Below are positions 18,860 through 28,238 of a stretch of 64,000 nt of DNA, piece by piece (the first letter of the stretch is position 1; each line of letters begins with the position of its first letter). A model generated the notes under the pieces. It did not search any database. It saw only the letters and a list, made by a program, of their open reading frames with translations, and was not told the origin of the DNA. The stretch is from Corynebacterium tapiri (GTDB lineage: Bacteria > Actinomycetota > Actinomycetes > Mycobacteriales > Mycobacteriaceae). The stretch is from NCBI RefSeq assembly GCF_006334925.1, contig NZ_VDHJ01000002.1:177588-241587 (forward strand), in the 5' to 3' direction. The translations under genes were made by a program, and so were the position numbers.

Positions 18860-21532
18860 GTGAACACTTCAGCTAAGGACTCCGCCACCGCACGCAAGCG
18901 TTTGTTGCTTATCGACGGCCACTCGATGGCCTTCCGGGCCTTTTATGCACTGCCCGCCGAGAACTTCTCCACCACCGGTGGGCAACACACCAATGCTGTG
19001 TATGGGTTCTTGTCCATGCTGAGTACGATCCTGGCGGAAGAGAAGCCAGACCACATCGCAGTGGCGTTTGATGTGGGGCGCAAGACCTTCCGCACCGAGA
19101 TGTTCCCGGAGTACAAGGCGCAGCGAGAGGCTGCTCCTGAGGAGTTCGCGGGCCAGGTGGGCATCATTGATGATCTGCTGAACACACTGGGAATCACCAC
19201 CCTGAGCGTGGAGAACTTCGAGGCAGACGACATTCTGGCCACGCTCACCACCGCCGCCGAGCAGCTGGATTATGACACCCTGATTGTCACCGGTGACCGC
19301 GATTACTTGCAGCTTGTCACCGAATCCACGACGGTTCTGTACCCCATGCGCGGTGTCTCCACGCTGCACCGGTTCACCCCGGCAGCGGTAGAGGAGAAGT
19401 ATCACCTCACGCCCGCGCAGTACCCGGACTTTGCTGCACTACGCGGCGACCCGTCAGATAACCTCCCGAACATTCCAGGCGTAGGCGAGAAGACTGCCAC
19501 CAAGTGGATCCAGCAGTATGGGGATCTGGAGTCGTTGCTGACTCACGCCGATGAAATCAAGGGCAAGGCGGGAAACGCCTTGCGCGAGCGCATTGAGCAG
19601 GTGCGCATGAACCGCAAGCTCACCCAGATGGTCACGGACATGTCGTTGGAGGTCGGCCCAGACGACCTCGCACCCCGGACAGCGAATGTCGCTGAGGTGG
19701 CCGAAAAGTTTGATGCGCTGGAGTTCGGCACCAACCTGCGCGAGCGCATTCTCGGTGTGGTGGCAACCGATAGTCAGGCCCCGGAGGTTAGCGTCGAGCT
19801 CTCTGACGTCGTGGTCGATGACGAACCACTGGATGCCTGGCTTAAGAAGCGTGCGGGCCAGGGTTTGGCACTGTTTGTGCAGGGAAGCGCCACTCCGGCT
19901 GGCGGCGATGCGACGAGCGCGGGAATCGTCGATAAGCAGCGCCACGCACTCGCCTTTCATTTTGCGGACCTCTCCCCGGCAGAAGACGCAGCCCTGCGCG
20001 AGTGGCTGGAGTCGGCTGACCCGAAGTATCTGCACTCGGCTAAGGCTGTCTATCACATGCTGGCGGGGCGCGGCATCGAGCTGAGCGGCATCGAGCACGA
20101 CACCGCACTGGCGGCGTATCTGCTGCGTCCCGGGCAGCGCACCTACGAACTCAAGGACGTCTACCAGCGCCACCTGCAACGCCAGCTTCCGGAAGCCAGT
20201 GACCAACTGTCGCTTCTCGACGACGACACGACCCTGACCGACTCCGCCGCCGCCATTCTGGAGCTGGCCGAGGAACTGACTCGTAGCTTGGGCGACATCG
20301 ACGGTTACGAGTTGTACCGCGAGCTGGAGATTCCGCTGGTAACGGTGCTGGCCCGCATGGAGGCCGTGGGAATTGCGGTGGACGTCGAGGTTCTTAATGA
20401 ACAGCTAGAGAGCTTCACCGAGCAGGTTTCTGAGGTAGAAGCTCAGGCGCGCGGTCTGGTGGACATGCCAGAGCTCAACCTGTCGAGCCCGAAGCAGCTC
20501 CAGGAAGTGCTGTTTGACAAGCTCGATCTGCCCAAGACCAAGAAGACCAAAACCGGGTATTCCACTGCCGCCAAGGAAGTTGAAGCCCTGGCGGTGAAGA
20601 ACCCGCACCCGTTCTTAGACGCGCTGCTTGCGCATCGCGAGTTTCAGAAGATGAAGTCCACCCTCGAAGGACTCATCAAAACAGTGCGCGACGATTCGCG
20701 CATTCACACCACCTTCAATCAAACCGTGGCCTCGACCGGTCGCTTGTCCTCGACCGAGCCCAACCTGCAGAACATCCCTGTGCGAACTGATGCTGGTCGC
20801 AAGATCCGCTCTGCATTCATTCCCGGCAAAGATTTCGAGTGTCTGCTGACCGCGGATTATTCGCAGATCGAGATGCGCGTCATGGCGCATCTGTCGCAGG
20901 ATCCCGGTCTGATCCTGGCGTATCAAGAAGGGGAGGACCTGCATAACTTCGTCGGTTCGCGCGTGTTCGACGTCCCGATTGACCAAGTCACCCCGGAATT
21001 GCGTCGTCGGGTCAAGGCCATGAGTTATGGACTCGCCTATGGGCTGAGCGCCTTTGGTCTATCTCAACAGCTAGGGATTCCGGCGGGTGAGGCTAAGCAG
21101 ATCATGAACAGCTACTTCGACCGCTTCGGCGGAGTGCGTGATTACCTCGCCTCCGTAGTCGACGAGGCCCGTAAGTCCGGATACACCGCAACAGTCTTCG
21201 GACGGCGGCGTTACCTGCCCGAGCTGACCAGCGACAACCGAGTAGCCCGCGACAACGCCGAGCGCGCCGCCCTCAACGCACCGATCCAGGGCACCGCCGC
21301 AGACATCATCAAGGTGGCGATGTTGCGCGTGGATAAGCAGCTCACCGCAGCGAAGGTGAAGTCCCGTGTGCTTCTCCAGGTCCACGACGAACTCGTCGTC
21401 GAAGTAGCTCCCGGCGAGCTGGAGAAAGTTCGCGAGATTGTCGAGCGCGAAATGGACGCCGCCATTAGCCTGCGCGTGCCCTTGGAAGTCTCGGCTGGTT
21501 CTGGCAAGAACTGGGAGGATGCAGCTCACTAA
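18860..21532 (+). CDS. polA: DNA polymerase I
   Basis: An 890-aa family A polymerase. The N-terminal 5'-3' exonuclease domain starts at RLLLIDGHSMAFRAFYALP and carries TGDRDYLQLV. The polymerase domain has motif A DYSQIEMRVMAHLS, motif B RRRVKAMSYGLAYGLS and motif C QVHDELVVEV. The middle domain lacks the DxE of a proofreading exonuclease, as in other actinobacterial PolA. The frame is open from 18668 but that would run through the tRNA. The GTG at 18860 is chosen because TACACT (18845-18850) lies 9 nt before it and homology starts just after. Confidence 0.95.
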   Translation: MNTSAKDSATARKRLLLIDGHSMAFRAFYALPAENFSTTGGQHTNAVYGFLSMLSTILAEEKPDHIAVAFDVGRKTFRTEMFPEYKAQREAAPEEFAGQVGIIDDLLNTLGITTLSVENFEADDILATLTTAAEQLDYDTLIVTGDRDYLQLVTESTTVLYPMRGVSTLHRFTPAAVEEKYHLTPAQYPDFAALRGDPSDNLPNIPGVGEKTATKWIQQYGDLESLLTHADEIKGKAGNALRERIEQVRMNRKLTQMVTDMSLEVGPDDLAPRTANVAEVAEKFDALEFGTNLRERILGVVATDSQAPEVSVELSDVVVDDEPLDAWLKKRAGQGLALFVQGSATPAGGDATSAGIVDKQRHALAFHFADLSPAEDAALREWLESADPKYLHSAKAVYHMLAGRGIELSGIEHDTALAAYLLRPGQRTYELKDVYQRHLQRQLPEASDQLSLLDDDTTLTDSAAAILELAEELTRSLGDIDGYELYRELEIPLVTVLARMEAVGIAVDVEVLNEQLESFTEQVSEVEAQARGLVDMPELNLSSPKQLQEVLFDKLDLPKTKKTKTGYSTAAKEVEALAVKNPHPFLDALLAHREFQKMKSTLEGLIKTVRDDSRIHTTFNQTVASTGRLSSTEPNLQNIPVRTDAGRKIRSAFIPGKDFECLLTADYSQIEMRVMAHLSQDPGLILAYQEGEDLHNFVGSRVFDVPIDQVTPELRRRVKAMSYGLAYGLSAFGLSQQLGIPAGEAKQIMNSYFDRFGGVRDYLASVVDEARKSGYTATVFGRRRYLPELTSDNRVARDNAERAALNAPIQGTAADIIKVAMLRVDKQLTAAKVKSRVLLQVHDELVVEVAPGELEKVREIVEREMDAAISLRVPLEVSAGSGKNWEDAAH

Positions 21533-21554
21533 CGCAAGGGGCGCTTCTCGACGC

Positions 21555-21588
21555 TGTGGATAACCACTCGCTCGCGAGGTTATCCACA
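21555..21588. repeat. Two perfect inverted DnaA boxes downstream of polA
   Basis: TGTGGATAACC (21555-21565) and GGTTATCCACA (21578-21588) are exact inverted copies separated by 12 bp. Each contains the consensus DnaA box TTATCCACA. No T-run follows, so this is not a simple terminator. It lies 22 bp after the polA stop and about 90 bp before the DUF2786 gene. Confidence 0.75.
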
Positions 21589-21680
21589 CATGCCTGCAGT
21601 CCTGACTTGGATTGGTGCGTTGGCTCACGCAGTCTCTTTTAAGCAATCACCCGTTTACATTGCTGCGAAAGAAGACTGAC

Positions 21681-22376
21681 ATGCCCGCACTTGCCATCGA
21701 AGAAAAAGTCCGCAAGCTCCTCGCGCTCGCGCGTGACCAGGAGGGCACACCGGAGGCTGACGCTTTCTACTCCAAGGCTTTTGACCTCATGGCCCGCTAC
21801 GGGCTGGAGCAACACCAGGTGGAGCTGGGTTCTTCTGAACCCGACGTGGTTCACCGGACCATGGACCTCTCCGGTTCCTACACAGACATGCAGTTCGGCC
21901 TGCTGCATCACCTGGCTCAGGCCCTGCACTGCCGGGTCGTGGCGTCGAAGAAGTACCGCAGTACCGTTGTTCACCAGGCAAACCTGTTTGGCCTGCGCAG
22001 ACACGTAGAGCGCGTGGAGCTGCTCTTTTCCGTGCTCAATGCCACGATGGTGGCCCAAGCTCAGACGGTTGGACGTACGGTGCGTGCCCGGCGGTCATTC
22101 ATGCACGGGTTTTCCGTGGGCATCTTCCATAGACTCGCTGCCGCTGAGAGCCAGGTCGCCACCGAGTCAACCTCATACTCACTCGTGCTTATCAACGATT
22201 TCGAAAAAGCTACCGTTCTGCTCAACGAGTGGGCACGCGCACAGGGAATGTCTGTGGCCAGTTATACGAGTAGGCGAAGCAACCACGCCGGAGCTTTCGC
22301 AGCGGGAGGAGCAGCCGCCGACCGGGCAGACCTAGGCCAAACGAGGGTCTCAGGATTTAGGGCTCTGAGCGCCTAA
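21681..22376 (+). CDS. DUF2786 domain protein
   Basis: A 231-aa protein. The N-terminal 45 residues match DUF2786 (EEKVRKLLALARDQ, then EADAFYSKAFDLMARYGLEQ). The rest resembles the Arg-rich C-terminal part of the family, ending in a low-complexity Ala/Arg tail. Function unknown; the family occurs widely in actinobacteria and phages. The ATG at 21681 with GAAAGAAG upstream is preferred to a TTG at 21612. TACATT (21656-21661) could be its -10. The stop overlaps the convergent methyltransferase gene by 4 bp. Confidence 0.78.
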   Translation: MPALAIEEKVRKLLALARDQEGTPEADAFYSKAFDLMARYGLEQHQVELGSSEPDVVHRTMDLSGSYTDMQFGLLHHLAQALHCRVVASKKYRSTVVHQANLFGLRRHVERVELLFSVLNATMVAQAQTVGRTVRARRSFMHGFSVGIFHRLAAAESQVATESTSYSLVLINDFEKATVLLNEWARAQGMSVASYTSRRSNHAGAFAAGGAAADRADLGQTRVSGFRALSA

Positions 22377-23128
22377 AACGTTCGGGTCGACCAAATGATG
22401 CTTCCCGGGAAGATACGCCCTCGCAGGGGAGACCATTGCCCGAAGTTTTCTTCTAGGCCATCCGGCCACTCCGGCTCGATCACCTTCTCTACCCGGAAAC
22501 CCGTTCTGGTCAGCACCGCTATCCAGTCGGCGAATGTTCGATGAAACTCGGCGTAGGTGATGGCGCCGTCGGCATCTCGCTCGATGTACTCCCGGTCGAA
22601 GTAGGACAGTGAAGCAACAAGTCCGTGTGGTCCGGGATCATCTGGGAAAACCCAGCGCATCGGGTGATTAACAGAGAAGACGAATGGTGCGTCCGGGCCG
22701 ATGACCCGGTGAATCTCTTGCAGAGCAGCGTCTACATCGCGTACGAAGGGGAGCCCGCCAAAAACTGAGAAGGCGATGTCGAAGCTGGAATCTGCAAACG
22801 GCAAATGCAGGCAGTCGGCTTGGGCGAGTACCGGTCCGGACTCCGCGCCACGCAGCATTTCACGGGAAATGTCCACGCCCACGGCGAGTTGTGCTCCCTG
22901 GTTTGCTACCCACTGCGAACACGGCGCGGTGCCGCAGCCAACTTCCAGGACGCGGGCGCCCCGGACGTCGCCAAGCAAATGAACGTCAGCCTCGCGTACT
23001 CGTTCTGGGCACCAATGAAAGTCGGCGAGATAGTTTGCGTGAGCCTCTTGGTAGCGCTGTGCGTCCGAGTCCCAATGCTGGCGCCCGGCAAGGGAGATCG
23101 ATTCCTGATCTGGATCAGTGGGGTACAT
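22373..23128 (-). CDS. Class I SAM-dependent methyltransferase
   Basis: A 251-aa protein of the Methyltransf_11 type. Motif I is VLEVGCGTAPCSQW, followed by VGVDISREML and the post-I/II region FDIAFSVFGGLPFV. HPMRWVFPDDP near the middle is typical of the UbiE-like group found in corynebacteria and mycobacteria. The substrate is unknown. Start ATG at 23128 with AGGAG 5 nt upstream. Divergent from rpsA. Confidence 0.85.
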   Translation of the reverse strand: MYPTDPDQESISLAGRQHWDSDAQRYQEAHANYLADFHWCPERVREADVHLLGDVRGARVLEVGCGTAPCSQWVANQGAQLAVGVDISREMLRGAESGPVLAQADCLHLPFADSSFDIAFSVFGGLPFVRDVDAALQEIHRVIGPDAPFVFSVNHPMRWVFPDDPGPHGLVASLSYFDREYIERDADGAITYAEFHRTFADWIAVLTRTGFRVEKVIEPEWPDGLEENFGQWSPLRGRIFPGSIIWSTRTF

Positions 23129-23375
23129 GTGACTCCTGATAATTCAGCAAAAGAATACTGCCCTAGCGTTTGTCTCTAGCTGGGGAAATGAGGTAACCTT
23201 GGCAAGGCGTGTCTAGGTATCGGCGCGGTTGTGGATCGGATAGGAGGATCCCGGCGGCGTCCATGCGAGATTACCGCGCGTTCCTCACCCTGTTCATTGG
23301 GCCGGATTCGTGTGTGTAAGAGACACGGAACATGTCCATTTTCGACCTCCTATATTTTCCGGAGCACTAATACAT

Positions 23376-24839
23376 ATGCCCACTTCTAACACCCCTCAGG
23401 TTGCCATCAACGACATCGGCACCGCTGAGGACTTCCTCGCCGCAGTCGACGCGACCATCAAGTACTTCAACGACGGTGACATCGTCACCGGTTCTGTGGT
23501 CAAGGTCGATCACGACGAGGTTCTGCTCGACATCGGCTACAAGACCGAGGGCGTTATCCCGTCCCGCGAGCTGTCCATCAAGCACGACGTGAACCCCGAC
23601 GAGGTTGTCGAGGTTGGCGACGAGGTTGACGCACTCGTCCTCACCAAGGAGGACAAGGAAGGTCGCCTCATCCTGTCCAAGAAGCGCGCTCAGTACGAGC
23701 GTGCTTGGGGCCGCATCGAGGAGCTGCAGGAGAAGGACGAGCCGGTCACCGGTACCGTCATCGAGGTCGTCAAGGGCGGCCTGATCCTGGACATCGGCCT
23801 GCGTGGCTTCCTGCCGGCTTCCCTGGTGGAGATGCGTCGCGTTCGCGATCTCGAGCCGTACATCGGCCAGGAGATCGAGGCCAAGATCATCGAGCTGGAC
23901 AAGCACCGCAACAACGTCGTGCTCTCCCGCCGCGCATGGCTCGAGCAGACCCAGTCCGAGGTCCGCTCCGAGTTCCTGCACCAGCTGCAGAAGGGCCAGG
24001 TCCGCAAGGGCGTCGTGTCCTCCATCGTCAACTTCGGCGCCTTCGTCGATCTCGGCGGTGTCGACGGCCTGGTTCACGTTTCCGAGCTGTCCTGGAAGCA
24101 CATCGACCACCCGTCTGAGGTTGTCACCGTTGGCGACGAGGTCACCGTTGAGGTTCTCGACGTCGATCTCGACCGCGAGCGCGTTTCCCTGTCGCTGAAG
24201 GCCACCCAGGAAGATCCGTGGCGCGTCTTCGCCCGCACTCACGCTGTGGGCCAGATCGTGCCGGGCAAGGTCACCAAGCTTGTTCCGTTCGGCGCCTTCG
24301 TTCGCGTCGAGGAGGGCATCGAGGGCCTGGTTCACATCTCCGAGCTGGCTCAGCGCCACGTGGATGTCCCGGACCAGGTTGTCAACGTTGGCGAAGAGGT
24401 CATGGTCAAGGTCATCGACATCGACCTGGATCGTCGTCGCATCTCCCTGTCCCTCAAGCAGGCCGACGAGGACTTCTCCGAGGAGTTCGATCCGTCCCGC
24501 TACGGCATGGCCGACTCCTACGACGAGCAGGGCAACTACATCTTCCCCGAGGGCTTCGACGCGGAGACCAACGAGTGGATGGAGGGCTTCGAGGAGCAGC
24601 GTGCTGCATGGGAGGCTCGCTACGCTGAGGCAGAGCGTCGCTACCAGGCACACTCTGCTCAGATCGAGCGCCACCGTGCCGCTGCCGCCGAGGCCGCAGC
24701 TCAGCCGTCCAACTACTCCTCTGACTCCGCTGAGGATGCTGCTCCGGCATCCACGGAGGAGCAGCCGGCCGAGCAGGCAGGTTCCCTGGCTTCCGACGCA
24801 CAGCTCGCAGCGCTGCGCGAGAAGCTGGCTGGTAACTAA
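23376..24839 (+). CDS. rpsA: 30S ribosomal protein S1
   Basis: A 487-aa protein with four S1 RNA-binding domains; repeats of the type GxVVxxxxFGAFVDLGGVDGLVH and RRISLSLKQ are visible. The C-terminal tail of about 110 residues is acidic and Glu/Ala-rich, as in other actinobacterial S1. Codon use is strongly biased, consistent with high expression. The ATG at 23376 has GGAG 11 nt upstream; the frame continues upstream to 23310 without family similarity. The 247-bp gap before it presumably holds the promoter and leader, though I cannot assign its elements. Confidence 0.96.
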   Translation: MPTSNTPQVAINDIGTAEDFLAAVDATIKYFNDGDIVTGSVVKVDHDEVLLDIGYKTEGVIPSRELSIKHDVNPDEVVEVGDEVDALVLTKEDKEGRLILSKKRAQYERAWGRIEELQEKDEPVTGTVIEVVKGGLILDIGLRGFLPASLVEMRRVRDLEPYIGQEIEAKIIELDKHRNNVVLSRRAWLEQTQSEVRSEFLHQLQKGQVRKGVVSSIVNFGAFVDLGGVDGLVHVSELSWKHIDHPSEVVTVGDEVTVEVLDVDLDRERVSLSLKATQEDPWRVFARTHAVGQIVPGKVTKLVPFGAFVRVEEGIEGLVHISELAQRHVDVPDQVVNVGEEVMVKVIDIDLDRRRISLSLKQADEDFSEEFDPSRYGMADSYDEQGNYIFPEGFDAETNEWMEGFEEQRAAWEARYAEAERRYQAHSAQIERHRAAAAEAAAQPSNYSSDSAEDAAPASTEEQPAEQAGSLASDAQLAALREKLAGN

Positions 24840-24852
24840 GCCTTAAACTAGG

Positions 24853-24886
24853 AAAATGGGTCCCACTTTTGTGGGGCCCATTTTTT
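24853..24886 (+). terminator. Rho-independent terminator of rpsA
   Basis: AATGGGTCCCAC pairs with GTGGGGCCCATT (one G-T pair) around a TTTT loop, and is followed by a run of six Ts, starting 14 bp after the rpsA stop. Confidence 0.93.
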
Positions 24887-24977
24887 GTTGCCTATTGCAA
24901 AGGGTCATCATTTACGGGTGAACATGAACATGGGGTAAATTCCGATACAGGTCATACCCGGTGACTGTTACGGGTCA

Positions 24978-24987
24978 TGACATGTCA
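24978..24987. promoter_or_regulatory. Palindrome in the ptsG upstream region
   Basis: TGACATGTCA is a perfect 10-bp palindrome 27 bp before the ptsG start codon, and a second inverted repeat (ACCCG...CGGGT) lies just upstream. In C. glutamicum ptsG is repressed by SugR and responds to GlxR and GntR1/2, but I cannot match this site confidently to any of them. Confidence 0.3.
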
Positions 24988-25014
24988 CTATTTTCATATT
25001 CACAAGGTGGATCC

Positions 25015-27078
25015 ATGGCTACAGGTACCACGTCCACCGCCCAGCACATTCTGGATAATCTGGGCGGTCCGGACAACATCACCAGCCTGACGCACTGCGC
25101 CACGCGCCTGCGTTTTCAAGTTGCTGACCCCACTCAGGTAGATAAGTCTGCCCTCGAGACTGATCCCAAGGTCCTGGGCGTCATGACTCAGGGAACACAT
25201 GGCATGCAGGTGATCATGGGCGGAGGCGTTGCAGAGTACTACAACGCCATCAACCGTCTCGATGGCATGGGCGAGGAGCGCTCGTCCAGCACCAAGGCTG
25301 CCAGCTCCTCCAAGGAGTACGGCGGAGTCCGTGGCCGCTTTGGCTGGGTGGACTACTGCTTCGAGTTCCTCTCCGACACGTTCCGCCCCGTGCTATGGGC
25401 ACTGCTGGGTGCGTCGCTGATCATCACCTCTTTGGTGCTGCTGGACACCTTCGGAGTACAGGACTTCCGTGCTCCTCTGGAGGAGCAGCCGGCAACCTTC
25501 CAGTTCCTGCACGCGATGTGGCGAAGCGTGTTCTACTTCCTCCCGATCTTCGTCGGTGCCACGGCAGCGCGAAAGCTAGGCGCCAACGAATGGGTGGGTG
25601 CGGCTATCCCCGCGGCCCTTTTCACCCCGGAGTTCATGGGAATGAAGGAGACTGCAGAGGTTCACCCCACCGCCGTGGAGGGCGTGAACACCTACGTCCA
25701 GCATGTGTTTGGCCTTCCCATGGTCATTCAGGACTACGGTGGACAGGTCTTCCCGCCGATCTTCGCCGCAATTCTTCTGTTCTTCCTGGAAAAGCTGCTG
25801 AAGAAGATTATCCCGTCTGCAGTTCAGATGGTCTTTGTTCCGTTCATCTCGCTGCTCATCATGATCCCGCTCACCGCCTTCGTGGTTGGCCCCTTCGGTA
25901 TCGGCATCGGTAACGGCATTACGCACATCCTTTCTGCTATCAACGGTTTCTCCCCGTTCGTCCTGGCGATCGTGATCCCGCTGCTGTACCCCTTCCTGGT
26001 CCCGCTGGGTCTGCACTGGCCGCTCAACGCCATCATGATCATCAACATCAATACCCTGGGTTACGACTTCATCCAGGGCCCGATGGGTGCTTGGAACTTC
26101 GCCTGCTTTGGCGTGGTTACTGGTGTGCTGATCCGTTCCGCCATGGAGCGCAACCGCCCGATGGCCAACGTGGCCACGGGTGGCATGCTCGCCGGTCTGC
26201 TGGGTGGTATCTCCGAGCCGTCTCTGTACGGCATCCTGCTGCGCTTCCGTATGTCCTACGCACGCCTGCTGCCGGGCTGTGTCGTCGGTGGCATCATCAT
26301 GGGGCTTTTCGACGTCAAGGCTTACGCCTTCGTCTTCACCAGCCTGCTGACCATTCCGGCCATGGATCCGTGGGGCGGCTACACGCTGGGTATTGCCGCG
26401 GCCTTCTTCACCTCCATGATTCTGGTCCTGGTTTTCGACTACCGCACCAAGGCCGAGCGCGACGAGGTCCGTGCCAAGCTGGCTGCTGAGCGCGAAGCAG
26501 CAAACCAGGCTGAGGACGATCGCGTCGAGGCTGCCGCGGCTGCCACCGCTGGTGGTGCAGCTGCTGCGGGTACGGCTCCGGTTGCGCGCGCGCTGGAATC
26601 TGGCGCGGTGACCGAGGTTCCTGCTCCGCTGGAGGGACGCGCTGTTGAGCTCAACGAGGTCCCGGATGAGGCTTTCGCTTCCGGAGCCCTGGGGGGAGGC
26701 GTAGCCATCGACCCCACCGGTGACACGGTGGTTGCTCCTGCGGACGCCACGGTGCTGGCCGTCCAGAAGACTGGCCATGCTGTTGGTCTGCGTCTCGACA
26801 ACGGCATCGATCTACTCATCCACGTAGGTGTGGATACCGTGAAGATGAACGGTGAGGGCTTCGAAACCCACGTGGAGAAGAAGCAGAAGGTCAAGGCTGG
26901 CGATCCGCTGATCACCTTCGACCGCTCGGCAATTGAGGCTGCCGGTTACTCGCCGCTGACTATGGTCCTGGTCAGCAATACCAAGAAGTTCGCATCCGTC
27001 ACCCCGCGTCCTGCGGATCACGTTGGAACTGGCGTTCCGGTGATTTCTGTGGCGGCCAAGCAGGAGGCGAACGTCTAG
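25015..27078 (+). CDS. ptsG: PTS glucose transporter, EIIBCA
   Basis: A 687-aa membrane permease that takes up and phosphorylates glucose. Domain order is IIB (residues ~5-85, phosphorylated Cys in THCATRLRF), IIC with about ten membrane segments (WALLGASLIITS to IPAMDPWGGYTLG), an Ala-rich linker, then IIA (GRAVELNEVPDEAF, catalytic His in LLIHVGVDTVKMNGEGF). This matches PtsG of C. glutamicum closely in order and wording, as does its place between rpsA and coaE. The ATG at 25015 has AAGGTGG upstream; in-frame upstream starts are not conserved. The stop overlaps the convergent AAA gene. Confidence 0.92.
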   Translation: MATGTTSTAQHILDNLGGPDNITSLTHCATRLRFQVADPTQVDKSALETDPKVLGVMTQGTHGMQVIMGGGVAEYYNAINRLDGMGEERSSSTKAASSSKEYGGVRGRFGWVDYCFEFLSDTFRPVLWALLGASLIITSLVLLDTFGVQDFRAPLEEQPATFQFLHAMWRSVFYFLPIFVGATAARKLGANEWVGAAIPAALFTPEFMGMKETAEVHPTAVEGVNTYVQHVFGLPMVIQDYGGQVFPPIFAAILLFFLEKLLKKIIPSAVQMVFVPFISLLIMIPLTAFVVGPFGIGIGNGITHILSAINGFSPFVLAIVIPLLYPFLVPLGLHWPLNAIMIININTLGYDFIQGPMGAWNFACFGVVTGVLIRSAMERNRPMANVATGGMLAGLLGGISEPSLYGILLRFRMSYARLLPGCVVGGIIMGLFDVKAYAFVFTSLLTIPAMDPWGGYTLGIAAAFFTSMILVLVFDYRTKAERDEVRAKLAAEREAANQAEDDRVEAAAAATAGGAAAAGTAPVARALESGAVTEVPAPLEGRAVELNEVPDEAFASGALGGGVAIDPTGDTVVAPADATVLAVQKTGHAVGLRLDNGIDLLIHVGVDTVKMNGEGFETHVEKKQKVKAGDPLITFDRSAIEAAGYSPLTMVLVSNTKKFASVTPRPADHVGTGVPVISVAAKQEANV

Positions 27079-28187
27079 TCCTCCTCTTCGAGGATTCGCT
27101 CTCTGAGATAGGGGAGCGAGAACTCGAGTACTCCATGGCGGGGCGCGTGAATGAGCCCCGCGTCTAACAACGCACGACGGCGCATCGAAAGCGCCGTCGT
27201 TGTTGTTTTTAACTCCGATGCGATCTCTGCCACGCGCACGGGAGTCGAGCATGCGGCCATGGCTTTGAGGAATTCAAACTGGCTCGGGGAAATGTGGTGA
27301 AGCGCCGGAGCATGGACGTGGGAGTACATTCGCTGGATTGCTACCTCAGCGATGTCGTGCACGTGGGCACTCTCGATCGTCAGGCTTTCTGTGCGGGTAG
27401 CTCGGGCCCACGCTAGGGACCCCACCACCTGTAGCAGGTAGGGATAGCCTTTGACGAGTGTGACCACGTCGTCCAGAGCCTCAGTCGTGATCTGACGACC
27501 ATGATCCTCGACAGTGGTGCGTACAGCCCGAGCTACGGCTTCATCCGACAGGGGAGTGAGAACGACGTGTTCCGCTCTCCGGAGGAAGGTCGTCCCGCGA
27601 TGATTCAACATCGCGTGGATGCCTTCGGGCAGCCCCGCAGCAGCCAAAGCAATTTCGCGCTCGTCGCGGACTAGATCTTGCAGTGCTGTGGCTAGGGAAG
27701 CTAGGTCATCCGTATCGGCGGATTGGATCTCATCCAGGGTGATAAACACCCCCGCGTCGTGCTCTTCGGCGGCAGCCACAAGTTCACGCAGCGCTGTAAT
27801 CAGGGTAGCTCGGGGAGTAGGCGTATCCACGACCTCAGTGCGAATTCCAACCCCGGCAACAGTTGCCCCGGTGATCTTTCGGCGGGGCGGAATGGGGTGG
27901 GAGTCCAAAGCACTCAAAGCGCGAGGAATTGTCACCTCGATGAGATCGGAGATCATGGCACGGTCTGGGTACGCGCGGATGACGACCCAACCGTTGCTGG
28001 CGGCAATGTTCTCAAACTCATTGAGAAGCACCGTTTTGCCGCTTCCCCTGACCCCACTAATCAACGTGGTACGCAGCGGGGATCCGATACCTTCCGCCAA
28101 AGCCAGATCAAACTCGCTGGTCAACTGCTCGCGGCCGGCTAGCTCCGTAGGGGATAGACCAAAATTGGGGCGGAATGGATTTTTCAT
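27075..28187 (-). CDS. ORC/Cdc6-like AAA ATPase with C-terminal winged helix
   Basis: A 370-aa P-loop ATPase: Walker A SGVRGSGKTVLLNE (about residue 47), Walker B GVFITLDEIQSA, and a sensor region LALAAAGLPEG. The C-terminal part (ASELKTTTTALSMRRRALLD) looks like a winged-helix DNA-binding domain, the ORC1-type architecture of archaeal ATPases. Its target is unknown; there is no partner nuclease or toxin beside it. TATACT (28200-28195) lies 7 nt before the ATG, so translation is probably leaderless. Compared with C. glutamicum, where I recall ptsG and coaE adjacent, this gene looks inserted. Confidence 0.8.
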   Translation of the reverse strand: MKNPFRPNFGLSPTELAGREQLTSEFDLALAEGIGSPLRTTLISGVRGSGKTVLLNEFENIAASNGWVVIRAYPDRAMISDLIEVTIPRALSALDSHPIPPRRKITGATVAGVGIRTEVVDTPTPRATLITALRELVAAAEEHDAGVFITLDEIQSADTDDLASLATALQDLVRDEREIALAAAGLPEGIHAMLNHRGTTFLRRAEHVVLTPLSDEAVARAVRTTVEDHGRQITTEALDDVVTLVKGYPYLLQVVGSLAWARATRTESLTIESAHVHDIAEVAIQRMYSHVHAPALHHISPSQFEFLKAMAACSTPVRVAEIASELKTTTTALSMRRRALLDAGLIHAPRHGVLEFSLPYLRERILEEED

Positions 28188-28194
28188 GGACTCT

Positions 28195-28231
28195 AGTATA
28201 AACCGGTATAAATCTCACCGCGGGGTAGAAT
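28195..28231. promoter_or_regulatory. Back-to-back leaderless promoters of the AAA ATPase gene and coaE
   Basis: Minus-strand TATACT (28200-28195) is 7 nt from the ATPase ATG. Plus-strand TAGAAT (28226-28231) is 7 nt from the coaE ATG. Between them GTATAAA is repeated at 28196 and 28206, a direct repeat with 10-bp period. Confidence 0.55.
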
Positions 28232-28238
28232 CCTGGCC

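Noticed and set aside
23367..24674. Long open frame antisense to rpsA
   Set aside because: Repetitive D/L/V-rich translation is a shadow of the strongly biased rpsA codons; no start signals.
25576..26778. Open frame of 400 codons antisense to ptsG
   Set aside because: His/Gln/Arg-rich shadow of a membrane protein gene; no homology or start signal.
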